Shown: positions 16,640 through 23,644 of the stretch, piece by piece
Layout of the letters: each line of letters opens with the position of its first letter
Position numbering within the stretch: position 1 is the stretch's first letter
DNA from: Desulfuromonas sp. SDB
GTDB lineage: Bacteria > SDB-A
Assembly: GCA_001412365.1 (NCBI GenBank)
Contig: LKUE01000393.1
Span: 1-23,644, forward strand
DNA: 23,644 nt
Reading direction: 5' to 3'
Notes under the pieces: model-generated
The model's input: the letters and a program-made list of their open reading frames with translations, nothing else
What the model was told of the DNA's origin: nothing
The model's database searches: none
Translations under genes and position numbers: made by a program

Positions 16640-18538
16640 TCTGAAATTGAAAAATTAGAACGACAATTTTCAGAGGCAATTGACAATAAAAATAAAATTG
16701 AAATTGCTTTAAAAATTACTAAAGCATCTTATTTTGATGATTTTGAAAAATCCAGATTTTATGCCATTGAAATTATAACACTTTCAGTTCGTGAAAAAAA
16801 CAGATATTTAATGGCACGTGGTTTGAGTTATTTAGGCACTGCTCTAGGCAATATGGATATATTAAACAAGTCACTAATATGTTTTAAAAAAGCAATGGAA
16901 ATTTTTCAAGAGATTAATGATTTGGAAAAAGTCTGTTTTAGCTGTAATAATCTAGGTTATTCCTATCTGAGAACATCTAATTATAAAAAAGCATTATTAT
17001 ATTTTCAGCAAGGATTGGAGATTGCAGAAGAACATGAATATTTACAGATAGGAGCAGTCATTTTACAGAATATTGGTCAGTTATATGCTCATATCAGTGA
17101 TTTAGAAAAAGCAATGGATTACTACCTCAAGGCACTTAAATTGTATGAAACTGATCCTGAATATTATATTACAAATCTGGCTATAGTTTACAGTTCAATT
17201 GGTGGTTTGCAAAAAAGCTTAAGAAATTATGAAAAATCAGTGTATTACCATCAAAAATCATTAGAAATTTATCAAAAAATAAATGATGATCTGGGAATTG
17301 CGGGGCAGATGTGTAATCTTGGAAGTATATTTCATATCCAGAATAAGACTGATAAAGCAATTAAATATCTGAATTCAGCATTAGAAAAAGCAGAACAACT
17401 AAATAATTTAGAGTTTATTCAAGTTACATGTAATAATTTAGGCACATTTTACTTAAGTTTAAAAAATTATGATATGGCAATATCATATTTGCTTAAAGCA
17501 TTGCAAATAGCCGAAGGAATTGGGAACTTGTTAAGTTCATTTGACAATTATCAATTAATAGGAGAAATATATTTAAAGAAGGGAGATCTTCATAAATGCT
17601 CTGAATATCTCCACAAGGCTTTAAATTTAATTGGTAAAGTTAAGGATCTTGAATTTATCCAAAAATTGTACCGGAGTTTATCAGAACTAAATTACTCTAT
17701 GAAAAATTACAGAGAATCTCTGGACTATTTCAAGAAATCAATGGAAATAAAAGAAAAATATTTTGATGAAAGCAGAAACCGTCAGATAAATGAAATGGAG
17801 ATTAAATATGAAGTGGAAAAGAAACAAAAAGAAGCGAAGATAGCTAAAGCAGAAGCAGAGATGTACCGGTTAAAGAATATTGAACTGGAAAAAGCATATC
17901 AGCAAATTGAAAAGGAAAAAAATAAAACAGACCATCTTTTGCTGACCATTTTACCGGCAAAAGTAGCATTGGAATTGAAAAACTATGGATACAGTTTACC
18001 TCATTCCTATGAAAATGTTACTGTTTATATATCCGAATTCAGATTATTTGAGGACATACAAAGAAATTTCACAGCAGAGGAGATAATCCGCCATTTAAAT
18101 GAGATATTTGAGATTTTCGATGAGAATTTTGAAAAAATGAATTCGGAGAAAATAAAGACATTCGGAGATAGATATCTGGCAGTTTCCGGAATGCCCATGG
18201 AAGATGAGAATCATGCTTTAAATATTCTCAAGGCAGCCAGGAAAAACCTGGACTTTATTGATAAGCGTAATGAGGAATTAGGTTTAAATTGGGAGATAAA
18301 TATCGGGATCCATAGCGGTAAAGTAATCGGGGGAATTGTGGGAGTGAAGAAGTATCTATATGATATTTTTGGGGACACTATAAATACTGCTGCCAGGATT
18401 TTAGAGTATGGTCAGCCCATGAAATTAAATTTTTCCCATACTACCTATAATCTGGTATCTGATTATATAAAAAATCCTGAATTTAAGGAAACTGAAGTAA
18501 GAGGAAAAGGAAAGATGGGAATTTACTCGATTAGATAA
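16637..18538 (+). CDS. TPR-linked class III adenylate cyclase, substrate-site (C2-like) subunit
   Basis: The 633-residue paralogue of the preceding cyclase has the same layout: TPRs (about 20-375), coiled-coil/transducer (about 380-455: IKYEVEKKQKEAKIAKAEAE, DHLLLTILPAKVALEL) and cyclase domain (about 460-633). The residues that recognise ATP and stabilise the transition state are all present: K507 (E-K-I-K-T-F-G), D576 (Y-D-I-F-G), N583 and R587 (T-I-N-T-A-A-R). The first metal Asp is replaced by E467, and the usual D-I-V-G-F-T is E-F-R-L-F-E; the second metal Asp, D511, remains. This is the mirror image of the first gene's losses. Lys plus Asp predicts ATP, not GTP. TTG 16637 is chosen over TTG 16619 because of the GGAG site and because the resulting N-terminus matches its paralogues. 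Confidence 0.85.
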   Translation: MSEIEKLERQFSEAIDNKNKIEIALKITKASYFDDFEKSRFYAIEIITLSVREKNRYLMARGLSYLGTALGNMDILNKSLICFKKAMEIFQEINDLEKVCFSCNNLGYSYLRTSNYKKALLYFQQGLEIAEEHEYLQIGAVILQNIGQLYAHISDLEKAMDYYLKALKLYETDPEYYITNLAIVYSSIGGLQKSLRNYEKSVYYHQKSLEIYQKINDDLGIAGQMCNLGSIFHIQNKTDKAIKYLNSALEKAEQLNNLEFIQVTCNNLGTFYLSLKNYDMAISYLLKALQIAEGIGNLLSSFDNYQLIGEIYLKKGDLHKCSEYLHKALNLIGKVKDLEFIQKLYRSLSELNYSMKNYRESLDYFKKSMEIKEKYFDESRNRQINEMEIKYEVEKKQKEAKIAKAEAEMYRLKNIELEKAYQQIEKEKNKTDHLLLTILPAKVALELKNYGYSLPHSYENVTVYISEFRLFEDIQRNFTAEEIIRHLNEIFEIFDENFEKMNSEKIKTFGDRYLAVSGMPMEDENHALNILKAARKNLDFIDKRNEELGLNWEINIGIHSGKVIGGIVGVKKYLYDIFGDTINTAARILEYGQPMKLNFSHTTYNLVSDYIKNPEFKETEVRGKGKMGIYSIR

Positions 18539-18547
18539 ATTATAGTC

Positions 18548-19681
18548 ATGGATAGTAAGTCTTTAGATAAATTCAATAAATTGCAGGGAACAGTTAAAGT
18601 AGATAAACTGATAGATTTAGCTGAATATTATTTTGACTAGGATGTCCACCGATCAATAGAATTTTCTCAACAAGCAAAGGAATTAGCTGAAAATATTGAT
18701 TATTATAAAGTAAAATTTAAAATTCTGATTTTTCAAGGTAAATGCCAGGCAAGAATTGGAAATTTCGATCAAGCATTGAAAATCATGACTGCTGCAATTG
18801 AATATTGTCATGCTGGAAGTAGGGAATTAGCTGAATTATCTAAAGATATTGGCTTAATTCTCTACCATCTTAGCCGATACAATGAAAGTATTGAACATAT
18901 TGAAAAAGCCATTGAAATCTCTCAGAGAAATAAATATCAAGATGCCCTGGCCAAAGCTTATAACAATCTGGCGATGAATCTCAACTGTCTAGGAAAATAT
19001 GACCAAGCGTTAAAGGACGCATTTAAAGCATTGAAATTGAAACAGGATATTCCAAATTTCTCTGAAACCAGTATTGCAAACACCTATACAGTTATCGGAG
19101 ATATTTATCGAAGAATGAATAAACTATATGATTCAATTGATTATCACACCAAAGCTTTAAAAATATACAATAAACAAAATAATATTTCGGGTAAAGCTGG
19201 GCAAATCTGCAATATTGGTTCAATTTACTATCATTTAAAAGAATTCAATAAAGCGATGGATAATTTCAAAGAAGCTTTAAAATTATCTGAGAAATCCGGA
19301 AATAAAGAATTTACTGCTAATATTATTTATAACTTAGGTAGTGTTTACCGAGATATTGGAGATTTAAATAGAGCACTTGAAATGTATAACAAATCAATTT
19401 TAATGAATCGAGATATGGGTGATATAAATGCAGTTGCAGATGCCTTAATTGAAATTAGTATAATCTACAGTACTCAAAATAACGATGATAAGGCATTGAA
19501 GACAAACATGGAGGCTGAGAAAATTGCTAATAAAATTAATGATAGAAAACTGCGTAAAAATCTGCATGAAAGATTTTATGAGATTTATAAATCAATGGGA
19601 CAATTTGAGAAATCACTATATCATTATAAAATTTACTTAAAAATAAAACAAGAAATGTCAATAAATATAGAATCATCCTGA
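18548..19681 (+). pseudogene. Truncated TPR paralogue of the cyclases, interrupted by an amber codon
   Basis: A frame starting at ATG 18548 (M-D-S-K-S-L-D-K-F) matches the N-termini of the two cyclases, then meets TAG at 18638-18640 (codon 31) and continues in the same frame, without any shift, to 19681. The stop falls in A-E-Y-Y-F-D-TAG-D-V-H-R-S-I, where the first cyclase has N-K-Y-F-Q-Y-D-N-A-K-T, so a Tyr codon probably became TAG. The rest is TPRs only (A-L-K-I-Y-N-K-Q-N and similar) and ends before the coiled coil and cyclase domain. The longest intact frame starts at TTG 18776 without a clear ribosome site. TAG is an ordinary stop at 5371, so readthrough is not expected. A decayed third copy is the simplest reading; a surviving TPR-only regulator from an internal start is possible. 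Confidence 0.7.
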
Positions 19682-19747
19682 TTTTTTCTAAAAATAATGA
19701 ATAATAAATAAAATTTCCAAGTACAGTTATTATAAATTGGAGGAAAT

Positions 19748-20476
19748 ATGAAGTCTAAATTAAATTTAGGGATAATATTGTTTTTTGTTATTTTTTCGTC
19801 TTTAGAAGCATCAATCTTAGGTTTTGATCAATATGAAATTGATTTTAGGGTAGATTCCAGTTTAACCGGTTTAACCTATTCGGATAATTTTCAATTAACT
19901 GAGAGTAATCTTGTCTATGCAAATCCGGGGAATGAGTACGCCTGGATTAAAACGGCAGTTTATCCGGTGGGATTGGCTTTCAGACCACCGAGGTCAGTAA
20001 GTTTAAACTTGGATATCCAGGGACAAATACCAGACAGTATTTATTGCTATGTATATTACCGCTATAGCGCAGATAAAGTGCATTGGTCGGAATGGGTAAA
20101 TTTGCCCCCAGAGGACAGCGCCCGGCAGGATTTTCTTAGATCCAATTCTTTTCAGATAATAAGACCACGCAATGTAGATTTGCAATATCAGCGGCTGATG
20201 GAAGAATGGAGAAAAACCGGACCGGTTTGGATTTGTGATGAGGATGCCTTATGCCGGTGGATTGCCCTTCATAACCCTGAATACTTCTCCTGGGAAATCC
20301 CCTTTATCGGCTTTGTCCAGTTTTACATTGAATTTCCATATCTCTATGAAAAAATTTCTATTGAAAAAATTAATACTTCTGCAATGTGGGGAGTTAGCGG
20401 ATTGACCACTCTGCCTACCGATGGTTCTGAGGGGGATACCTATTCATCATGGCATTTTGATTTAAATGAATACTGA
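19748..20476 (+). CDS. Exported protein of unknown function
   Basis: Start ATG 19748 follows GGAGG with a five-base spacer. The 242-residue product has a signal peptide (LGIILFFVIFSSLEAS, cleavage near 22) and then a beta-rich, aromatic-rich sequence: Y-V-Y-Y-R-Y-S-A-D-K-V-H-W-S-E-W at about 96-112 resembles the strand pattern of Ig-like or discoidin-like domains, and the tail holds I-P-F-I-G-F-V-Q-F-Y-I-E-F-P-Y. Two near Cys (W-I-C-D-E-D-A-L-C) may form a disulfide. There is no sorting domain, and no family is recognised. It lies between the cyclase array and the DRTGG operon with 66 and 188 bases on its sides, so it is probably a single gene. Confidence 0.65.
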   Translation: MKSKLNLGIILFFVIFSSLEASILGFDQYEIDFRVDSSLTGLTYSDNFQLTESNLVYANPGNEYAWIKTAVYPVGLAFRPPRSVSLNLDIQGQIPDSIYCYVYYRYSADKVHWSEWVNLPPEDSARQDFLRSNSFQIIRPRNVDLQYQRLMEEWRKTGPVWICDEDALCRWIALHNPEYFSWEIPFIGFVQFYIEFPYLYEKISIEKINTSAMWGVSGLTTLPTDGSEGDTYSSWHFDLNEY

Positions 20477-20633
20477 GATTATTGTTAAGAATTTTTACAA
20501 CCAGTAAAATATTTTACAAACTAAAAAAAGAATTTTACCTCGCTGATAAAATCCTGTTAAAATTAAATTAGTGATTTTAATAGTGATTATATTTCTTATA
20601 CTTGATATAGAAGTGTTAAAAATTTCCCTTGTT

Positions 20634-20639
20634 TATAAT
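20634..20639 (+). promoter_or_regulatory. TATAAT box upstream of the iron-sulfur sensory operon
   Basis: A perfect TATAAT lies 25 bases before ATG 20665, leaving room for a short leader holding the GGGAGGGG ribosome site. No good -35 hexamer is seen at 16-18 bp. The region from 20477 also has a 14-bp palindrome, GTAAAATATTTTAC, at 20504-20517, which might be the end of the upstream transcript or an operator. Confidence 0.35.
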
Positions 20640-20664
20640 TTCAACCAATATTAGGGAGGGGTTA

Positions 20665-21207
20665 ATGCCTGAAGGAGATTGTTTACATGAATGGAAGATG
20701 ACCGATGTAAACTACGGTTTCATAGTTACTGAAAAATGTTTTCACTGCGGGAAAATTTCTAATTATTTCACCGGAGAGCAGAAACCGCCGTTTGAAGAAT
20801 ACCGGGAAGGCGAACACTTTTGGAATTTTATGGACAGCTATCAGACCTTCCGATTCAGCTTAAAATGCTCAAAATGCAGTAAAATAATAGATTACCCTGA
20901 ACTAGCCGGGCTTAAAATGTGCATAGATTGTGATAAAGATTGTAAGGTGTCCCAAATGATGAATAACCAAACTGCAGAAAAAATTTGGTACTACATAGCT
21001 TTTGGTTTTCTCCCTCAACAAGAGAGAAAATATTTAAATCAACAAAAAATTAAAGAGTTGGAAAATTATTTCAATCAGAGGAGGAAGAACTCAAAAACCA
21101 AAATTGTTATAGTATCTCAGGATTTGGTTAAGAACTTTAACCGTTGTTATTCGGAATCTATACTGGATAAGGATATGCTCTCATTAACCGTTCCCCAGGG
21201 AAATTAA
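20665..21207 (+). CDS. Cysteine-rich (zinc-ribbon-like) protein heading the DRTGG/hydrogenase-like operon
   Basis: ATG 20665 is preceded by GGGAGGGG at four bases; the longer frame from 20629 lacks any site. The 180-residue protein carries four Cys pairs or part-pairs: C25-F-H-C28, C68-S-K-C71, C86-I-D-C89 and C93, plus C6. These could bind one or two zinc ions or an iron-sulfur cluster. Residues about 100-130 contain an aromatic helix (W-Y-Y-I-A-F-G-F-L-P), and the C-terminus is basic and helical, then carries T-K-I-V-I-V-S-Q-D-L. No known family is recognised. It is 21 bases upstream of a DRTGG gene, so it is likely co-expressed with the sensory module; a redox- or metal-sensing role would fit, but position is the only support. 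Confidence 0.65.
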   Translation: MPEGDCLHEWKMTDVNYGFIVTEKCFHCGKISNYFTGEQKPPFEEYREGEHFWNFMDSYQTFRFSLKCSKCSKIIDYPELAGLKMCIDCDKDCKVSQMMNNQTAEKIWYYIAFGFLPQQERKYLNQQKIKELENYFNQRRKNSKTKIVIVSQDLVKNFNRCYSESILDKDMLSLTVPQGN

Positions 21208-21228
21208 ATTACGGCAGGAGGAATTATT

Positions 21229-21561
21229 ATGCAACTTAAGGAGATTTCTGAAAAATTAAATCTCAAGCCTTTAACTAATTTTGAGGACAGAGAGGTGCAG
21301 GGAGTTTTTATTGCAGATATGATGACTGATTTGATGACCAATGCCCAGGCAGGAAATCTTTGGTTGACTATTCAAACTCATAAAACAATTATCTCCGCTG
21401 CTAATCTGGTAGATATTTCAGCCATAGTCATAACCCACGGCAAAACTGTTCCTGAAGAAACTTTAGAACTTGCCAACCGGTATAATGTAGTAATACTTTC
21501 CACTGAATTATCCACTTTCCAATTGGTGGGAAAGTTAATTGAAATCGGATTAACCACCTGA
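21229..21561 (+). CDS. DRTGG-domain protein
   Basis: ATG 21229 has GGAGG seven bases upstream. The 110-residue product is a stand-alone DRTGG domain: M-Q-L-K-E-I-S-E-K-L-N-L opening, then V-Q-G-V-F-I-A-D-M-M-T-D-L-M-T and N-L-W-L-T-I-Q-T-H, with a V-I-L-S-T-E-L-S-T-F-Q-L-V-G-K-L tail. The DRTGG fold is a small ligand-binding module first noted in phosphotransacetylase and CBS-PPase proteins, and similar stand-alone copies occur with [FeFe]-hydrogenase-like genes in Clostridia and Thermotogae. The bound ligand is unknown. The gene ends in TGA-TAA and is followed directly by a second DRTGG gene. Confidence 0.85.
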   Translation: MQLKEISEKLNLKPLTNFEDREVQGVFIADMMTDLMTNAQAGNLWLTIQTHKTIISAANLVDISAIVITHGKTVPEETLELANRYNVVILSTELSTFQLVGKLIEIGLTT

Positions 21562-21579
21562 TAACGGGAGCAGATTATC

Positions 21580-22383
21580 CTGAATTCAGGTAACATCAGC
21601 ATTGCTAAAATTAGACAATTATTAAATGCAAAAGTTTTTGGTTCCCAGGATTTTCAAAAACAACAAGTTACTGAGATTTATGCATCAGATTTAATGAGTG
21701 ATGTTCTCGCCTATGGGAAATCTGGCTCTGCACTGCTAACCGGCCTTAACACCATCCAGGCGGCAATTTCAGCTTATATGGCTGAATTTAAATTGATAAT
21801 TTTTCTTCGGGGAAAAGAGCCAACCGAAGATATTCAAAAATTTGCTGCGGAAAAAGATATTATTTTATTTTCAACTACCGATGATATGTTTCCTGCTTGT
21901 ATTAAATTAGCTCAATTAGTGGATAAAAGTATAAATGTAGAAATTGTTGATGATGAAGATAAAAAAAATATTACCATCCATAAATTTAGCATTGACGGAA
22001 AAGATTTTGCTCATGCGGGTATGGTTTCCACCCAGATTAAGACAATATTGAAAAAAATTGGCTATGATCCTCAGTTGGTCAGAAGAGTGGCTATTTCCAC
22101 TTATGAAGGGGAAATGAATGTAGTGATGCATGCAAAGAGCGCAGAAGTAACTTTAAATGCAGGTGATCAAGAAATTAAAGTGATAATCAAGGATCAGGGA
22201 AAAGGTATTCCGGATATTGACAAAGCGATGAAAGAAGGTTTTTCCACCGCTACTGAAGAACAACGGGCAATGGGCTTCGGATCAGGTATGGGATTACCCA
22301 ACATAAAAAGAAATGCTGATGATTTAGATATAAAATCAGAAGTTGATAGAGGAACCACTTTGATCATAAGGTTTAAGGTTTGA
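21580..22383 (+). CDS. DRTGG domain fused to a serine-kinase/anti-sigma-type ATPase
   Basis: Residues about 5-105 are a second DRTGG domain (I-A-K-I-R-Q-L-L-N-A-K-V-F, then I-Y-A-S-D-L-M-S-D-V-L). Residues about 135-267 are a GHKL ATPase of the RsbW type: N-box E176-G-E-M-N180, D205-Q-G-K-G-I and G-F-G-S-G-M-G-L (232-239). The first ATG in this frame, 21694, would cut the DRTGG domain in two, and no ATG, GTG or TTG precedes it back to the stop at 21562. CGGGAG at 21565-21570 is followed by ATT, ATC and CTG codons; I placed the start at CTG 21580 (nine-base spacer), with ATC 21577 as alternative. The ATPase may phosphorylate or sequester a partner in response to the hydrogenase-like sensor; no target is visible. 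It overlaps the next gene by four bases. Confidence 0.8.
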   Translation: MNSGNISIAKIRQLLNAKVFGSQDFQKQQVTEIYASDLMSDVLAYGKSGSALLTGLNTIQAAISAYMAEFKLIIFLRGKEPTEDIQKFAAEKDIILFSTTDDMFPACIKLAQLVDKSINVEIVDDEDKKNITIHKFSIDGKDFAHAGMVSTQIKTILKKIGYDPQLVRRVAISTYEGEMNVVMHAKSAEVTLNAGDQEIKVIIKDQGKGIPDIDKAMKEGFSTATEEQRAMGFGSGMGLPNIKRNADDLDIKSEVDRGTTLIIRFKV

Positions 22384-23644
22384 AAACAGCAGATAGTTTT
22401 TATCATGCCCACCGGGTGATTAACGAAAGATGTAACGGAAGGATGAAGTGTGTTAAGGCATGCCCCACCAAAGCAATCAGGTATCGCCAGGGAAAGGTTA
22501 CCTACTACTCGGATCTTTGTATTGATTGCGGTGAATGTCTTAATGCTTGCCCTGAAGATGTTTTTGTGCCGGTGATAGATGAGATTAAGGACTTCAATCA
22601 TTTTAAGTATTTAATTGCCCTGCCCTCCCCAGTTTTATACACCCAGTTTGGTCTGGATATCAGTCCGGCGTTGATTCATCAGGCTTTTAAAAGGTTGGGG
22701 TTCAACGAGGTAATTGATCTATCCGATATGAGTAATGAATTGAATTTCGCTTTATTTCATCATGTCATGCATCATGATGAAAAAAAACCGATGATAATAT
22801 CTTATTGCCCCACCATTATCAGGCTGATACAGGTTCTATATCCGAATCTGGTTAAAAACATTGCTCCCTTTGATGTTCCCCGGGAAATTAAAGCTAAAGA
22901 AATTAAAATGACCTATCCTCAAAAATTGAATCTTAAACCGGATCAAATCGGAGTAATCTATGTTACTCCCTGCCCTGCAAAGATTGTCTCTATCAAACAG
23001 CCTGCGGAAAAGGAGCGATCCTGGATTGACAGCGCAATCCCGGTTAATGATATGTACAATCTTCTACTTCCCGAGATAATGGAGCTTCAAAAAGAGGAAT
23101 CTGAATATAATTTTGATAACCAGAAATTCCATTTCTCCCGGGGATGGGTGGCATTGGGGCATGTATCTTCCAAAGATATCTGTCCGGAAAGATGTTTAAC
23201 TGTTTCCGGTTTGGATCATGTGAAAAAAATATTTGATGATATTGAGAATTCAAAACTGCGGGATATTGATTTTGTAGAAGCATTAGCTTGCATACAGGAA
23301 TGTCTGGGGGGAGCATTTTGCGTTGAAAATCCTTATCTAGCCAGGCATAACTCAATTTTATTGCAAAAAAAATATGGAGTGATGGATAATTTAAATGAAG
23401 AAAAGATAATTAAAAGATACCAACAGAAATTTTTCTTTATGGAACATCCTGTTCTCCCTCGACCTACCCGTCATTTTGACACCGATATTGCCACCTCAAT
23501 TAAAAGGATGAGGCAGAAAGAGAAAATTTACCTGAAACTTCCACTTAAAGACTGTGGTTTGTGCGGGGCTCCCACCTGTGAAACTTTTGCTGAAGACTGT
23601 GCCCGAGGTGATGCTGATCTCACCAACTGTGTGTTTTTTGCTGA
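22380..23644 (+). CDS. [FeFe]-hydrogenase-like iron-sulfur protein (HsfB-type), 3' end outside the window
   Basis: A TTG start at 22380 overlaps the upstream TGA (TTGA). The visible 421 residues run without a stop to the edge. Residues 18-58 are a two-cluster ferredoxin: the first has C18, C24 and C28 but R21 where a fourth Cys is usual; the second, C47-I-D-C-G-E-C-L-N-A-C57-P, is complete. The H-cluster region follows with altered motifs: S-Y-C143-P (canonical T-S-C-C-P), T-P-C198-P-A-K, and A-C304-I-Q-E-C308-L-G-G-A-F-C314. All four Cys that hold the H-cluster core have counterparts, but surrounding catalytic residues differ, as in sensory hydrogenase-like proteins. The end is an FeS domain with C392-G-L-C395-G-A-P-T-C400 and C417. 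Likely a redox or H2 sensor rather than an enzyme. A PAS or further domain may lie beyond the edge. Confidence 0.85.
   Translation, partial: MKTADSFYHAHRVINERCNGRMKCVKACPTKAIRYRQGKVTYYSDLCIDCGECLNACPEDVFVPVIDEIKDFNHFKYLIALPSPVLYTQFGLDISPALIHQAFKRLGFNEVIDLSDMSNELNFALFHHVMHHDEKKPMIISYCPTIIRLIQVLYPNLVKNIAPFDVPREIKAKEIKMTYPQKLNLKPDQIGVIYVTPCPAKIVSIKQPAEKERSWIDSAIPVNDMYNLLLPEIMELQKEESEYNFDNQKFHFSRGWVALGHVSSKDICPERCLTVSGLDHVKKIFDDIENSKLRDIDFVEALACIQECLGGAFCVENPYLARHNSILLQKKYGVMDNLNEEKIIKRYQQKFFFMEHPVLPRPTRHFDTDIATSIKRMRQKEKIYLKLPLKDCGLCGAPTCETFAEDCARGDADLTNCVFFA

Noticed and set aside
18638-18640. TAG in the third TPR gene as pyrrolysine
   Set aside because: TAG serves as an ordinary stop at 5369-5371, the paralogue has Tyr here, and TPR proteins have no known Pyl use. 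A point mutation is simpler.
22194-22601. 135-codon minus-strand frame
   Set aside because: It overlaps the ATPase G-boxes and the ferredoxin motifs of the two plus-strand genes and has no ribosome site.
23044-23355. 103-codon minus-strand frame
   Set aside because: It is a shadow of the hydrogenase-like gene, whose Cys motifs and unbroken frame cover the same bases.

Overview
The window is AT-rich bacterial DNA, probably from an uncultured anaerobe of the FCB group; a Cloacimonadota-, Delongbacteria- or Marinimicrobia-like lineage is my best guess, with no marker gene to prove it. The clues are six secreted proteins ending in a type-A-like Por/T9SS sorting domain (or a FlgD-like fold), TPR-linked class III cyclases, DRTGG modules beside an [FeFe]-hydrogenase-like protein, and strong AGGAG ribosome binding sites mixed with TTG starts. 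No rRNA, tRNA, CRISPR array, transposase or phage gene was seen.

Layout. 1-490: end of a DUF1648-type membrane protein. 535-3165 (-): large Asp-box propeller protein for export. 3166-3528: intergenic, with two copies of a short dispersed repeat. 3529-4155 (-): zinc-dependent phospholipase C-like protein. 4292-8578 (+): a run of exported proteins (propeller, HELEH metalloprotease, small coiled-coil protein, HTSHGG-motif protein). 8681-9805 (+): zinc ribbon, one membrane helix and an NHL propeller. 9806-10052: third copy of the repeat. 10053-11942 (-): a secreted multidomain protein whose frame is crossed by one UGA, followed by a SECIS-like hairpin. 12178-14643 (+): papain-like secreted protease. 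14731-19681 (+): three tandem TPR paralogues, two with cyclase domains and one truncated and broken. 19748-20476: exported unknown. 20665 to the window end (+): Cys-rich protein, DRTGG protein, DRTGG-ATPase and [FeFe]-hydrogenase-like iron-sulfur protein, apparently one operon.

Three observations deserve most attention. First, the UGA at 11394-11396 splits what is clearly one reading frame, and a perfect 9-bp hairpin with the GGUC loop of the E. coli fdhF SECIS starts 12 nt after it, so this may be an undescribed extracellular selenoprotein (Cys-Tyr-Tyr-Cys-Sec-Gly). Second, the two neighbouring cyclases have complementary active-site losses: the first keeps the metal-binding Asp pair but lost the Lys, Asn and Arg positions, while the second keeps Lys, Asp, Asn and Arg but lost the first metal Asp. 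This is the division of labour of mammalian C1/C2 adenylyl cyclase and predicts an obligate heterodimer. Third, the last operon looks like a redox- or H2-responsive sensory module whose DRTGG-ATPase gene has no ordinary start codon.

Working together: the left two thirds mostly supply exported proteases, propellers and binding proteins, plausibly for degrading or binding polymer outside the cell. The right third is signalling: cyclic-nucleotide synthesis controlled through TPRs, then an iron-sulfur sensory operon.
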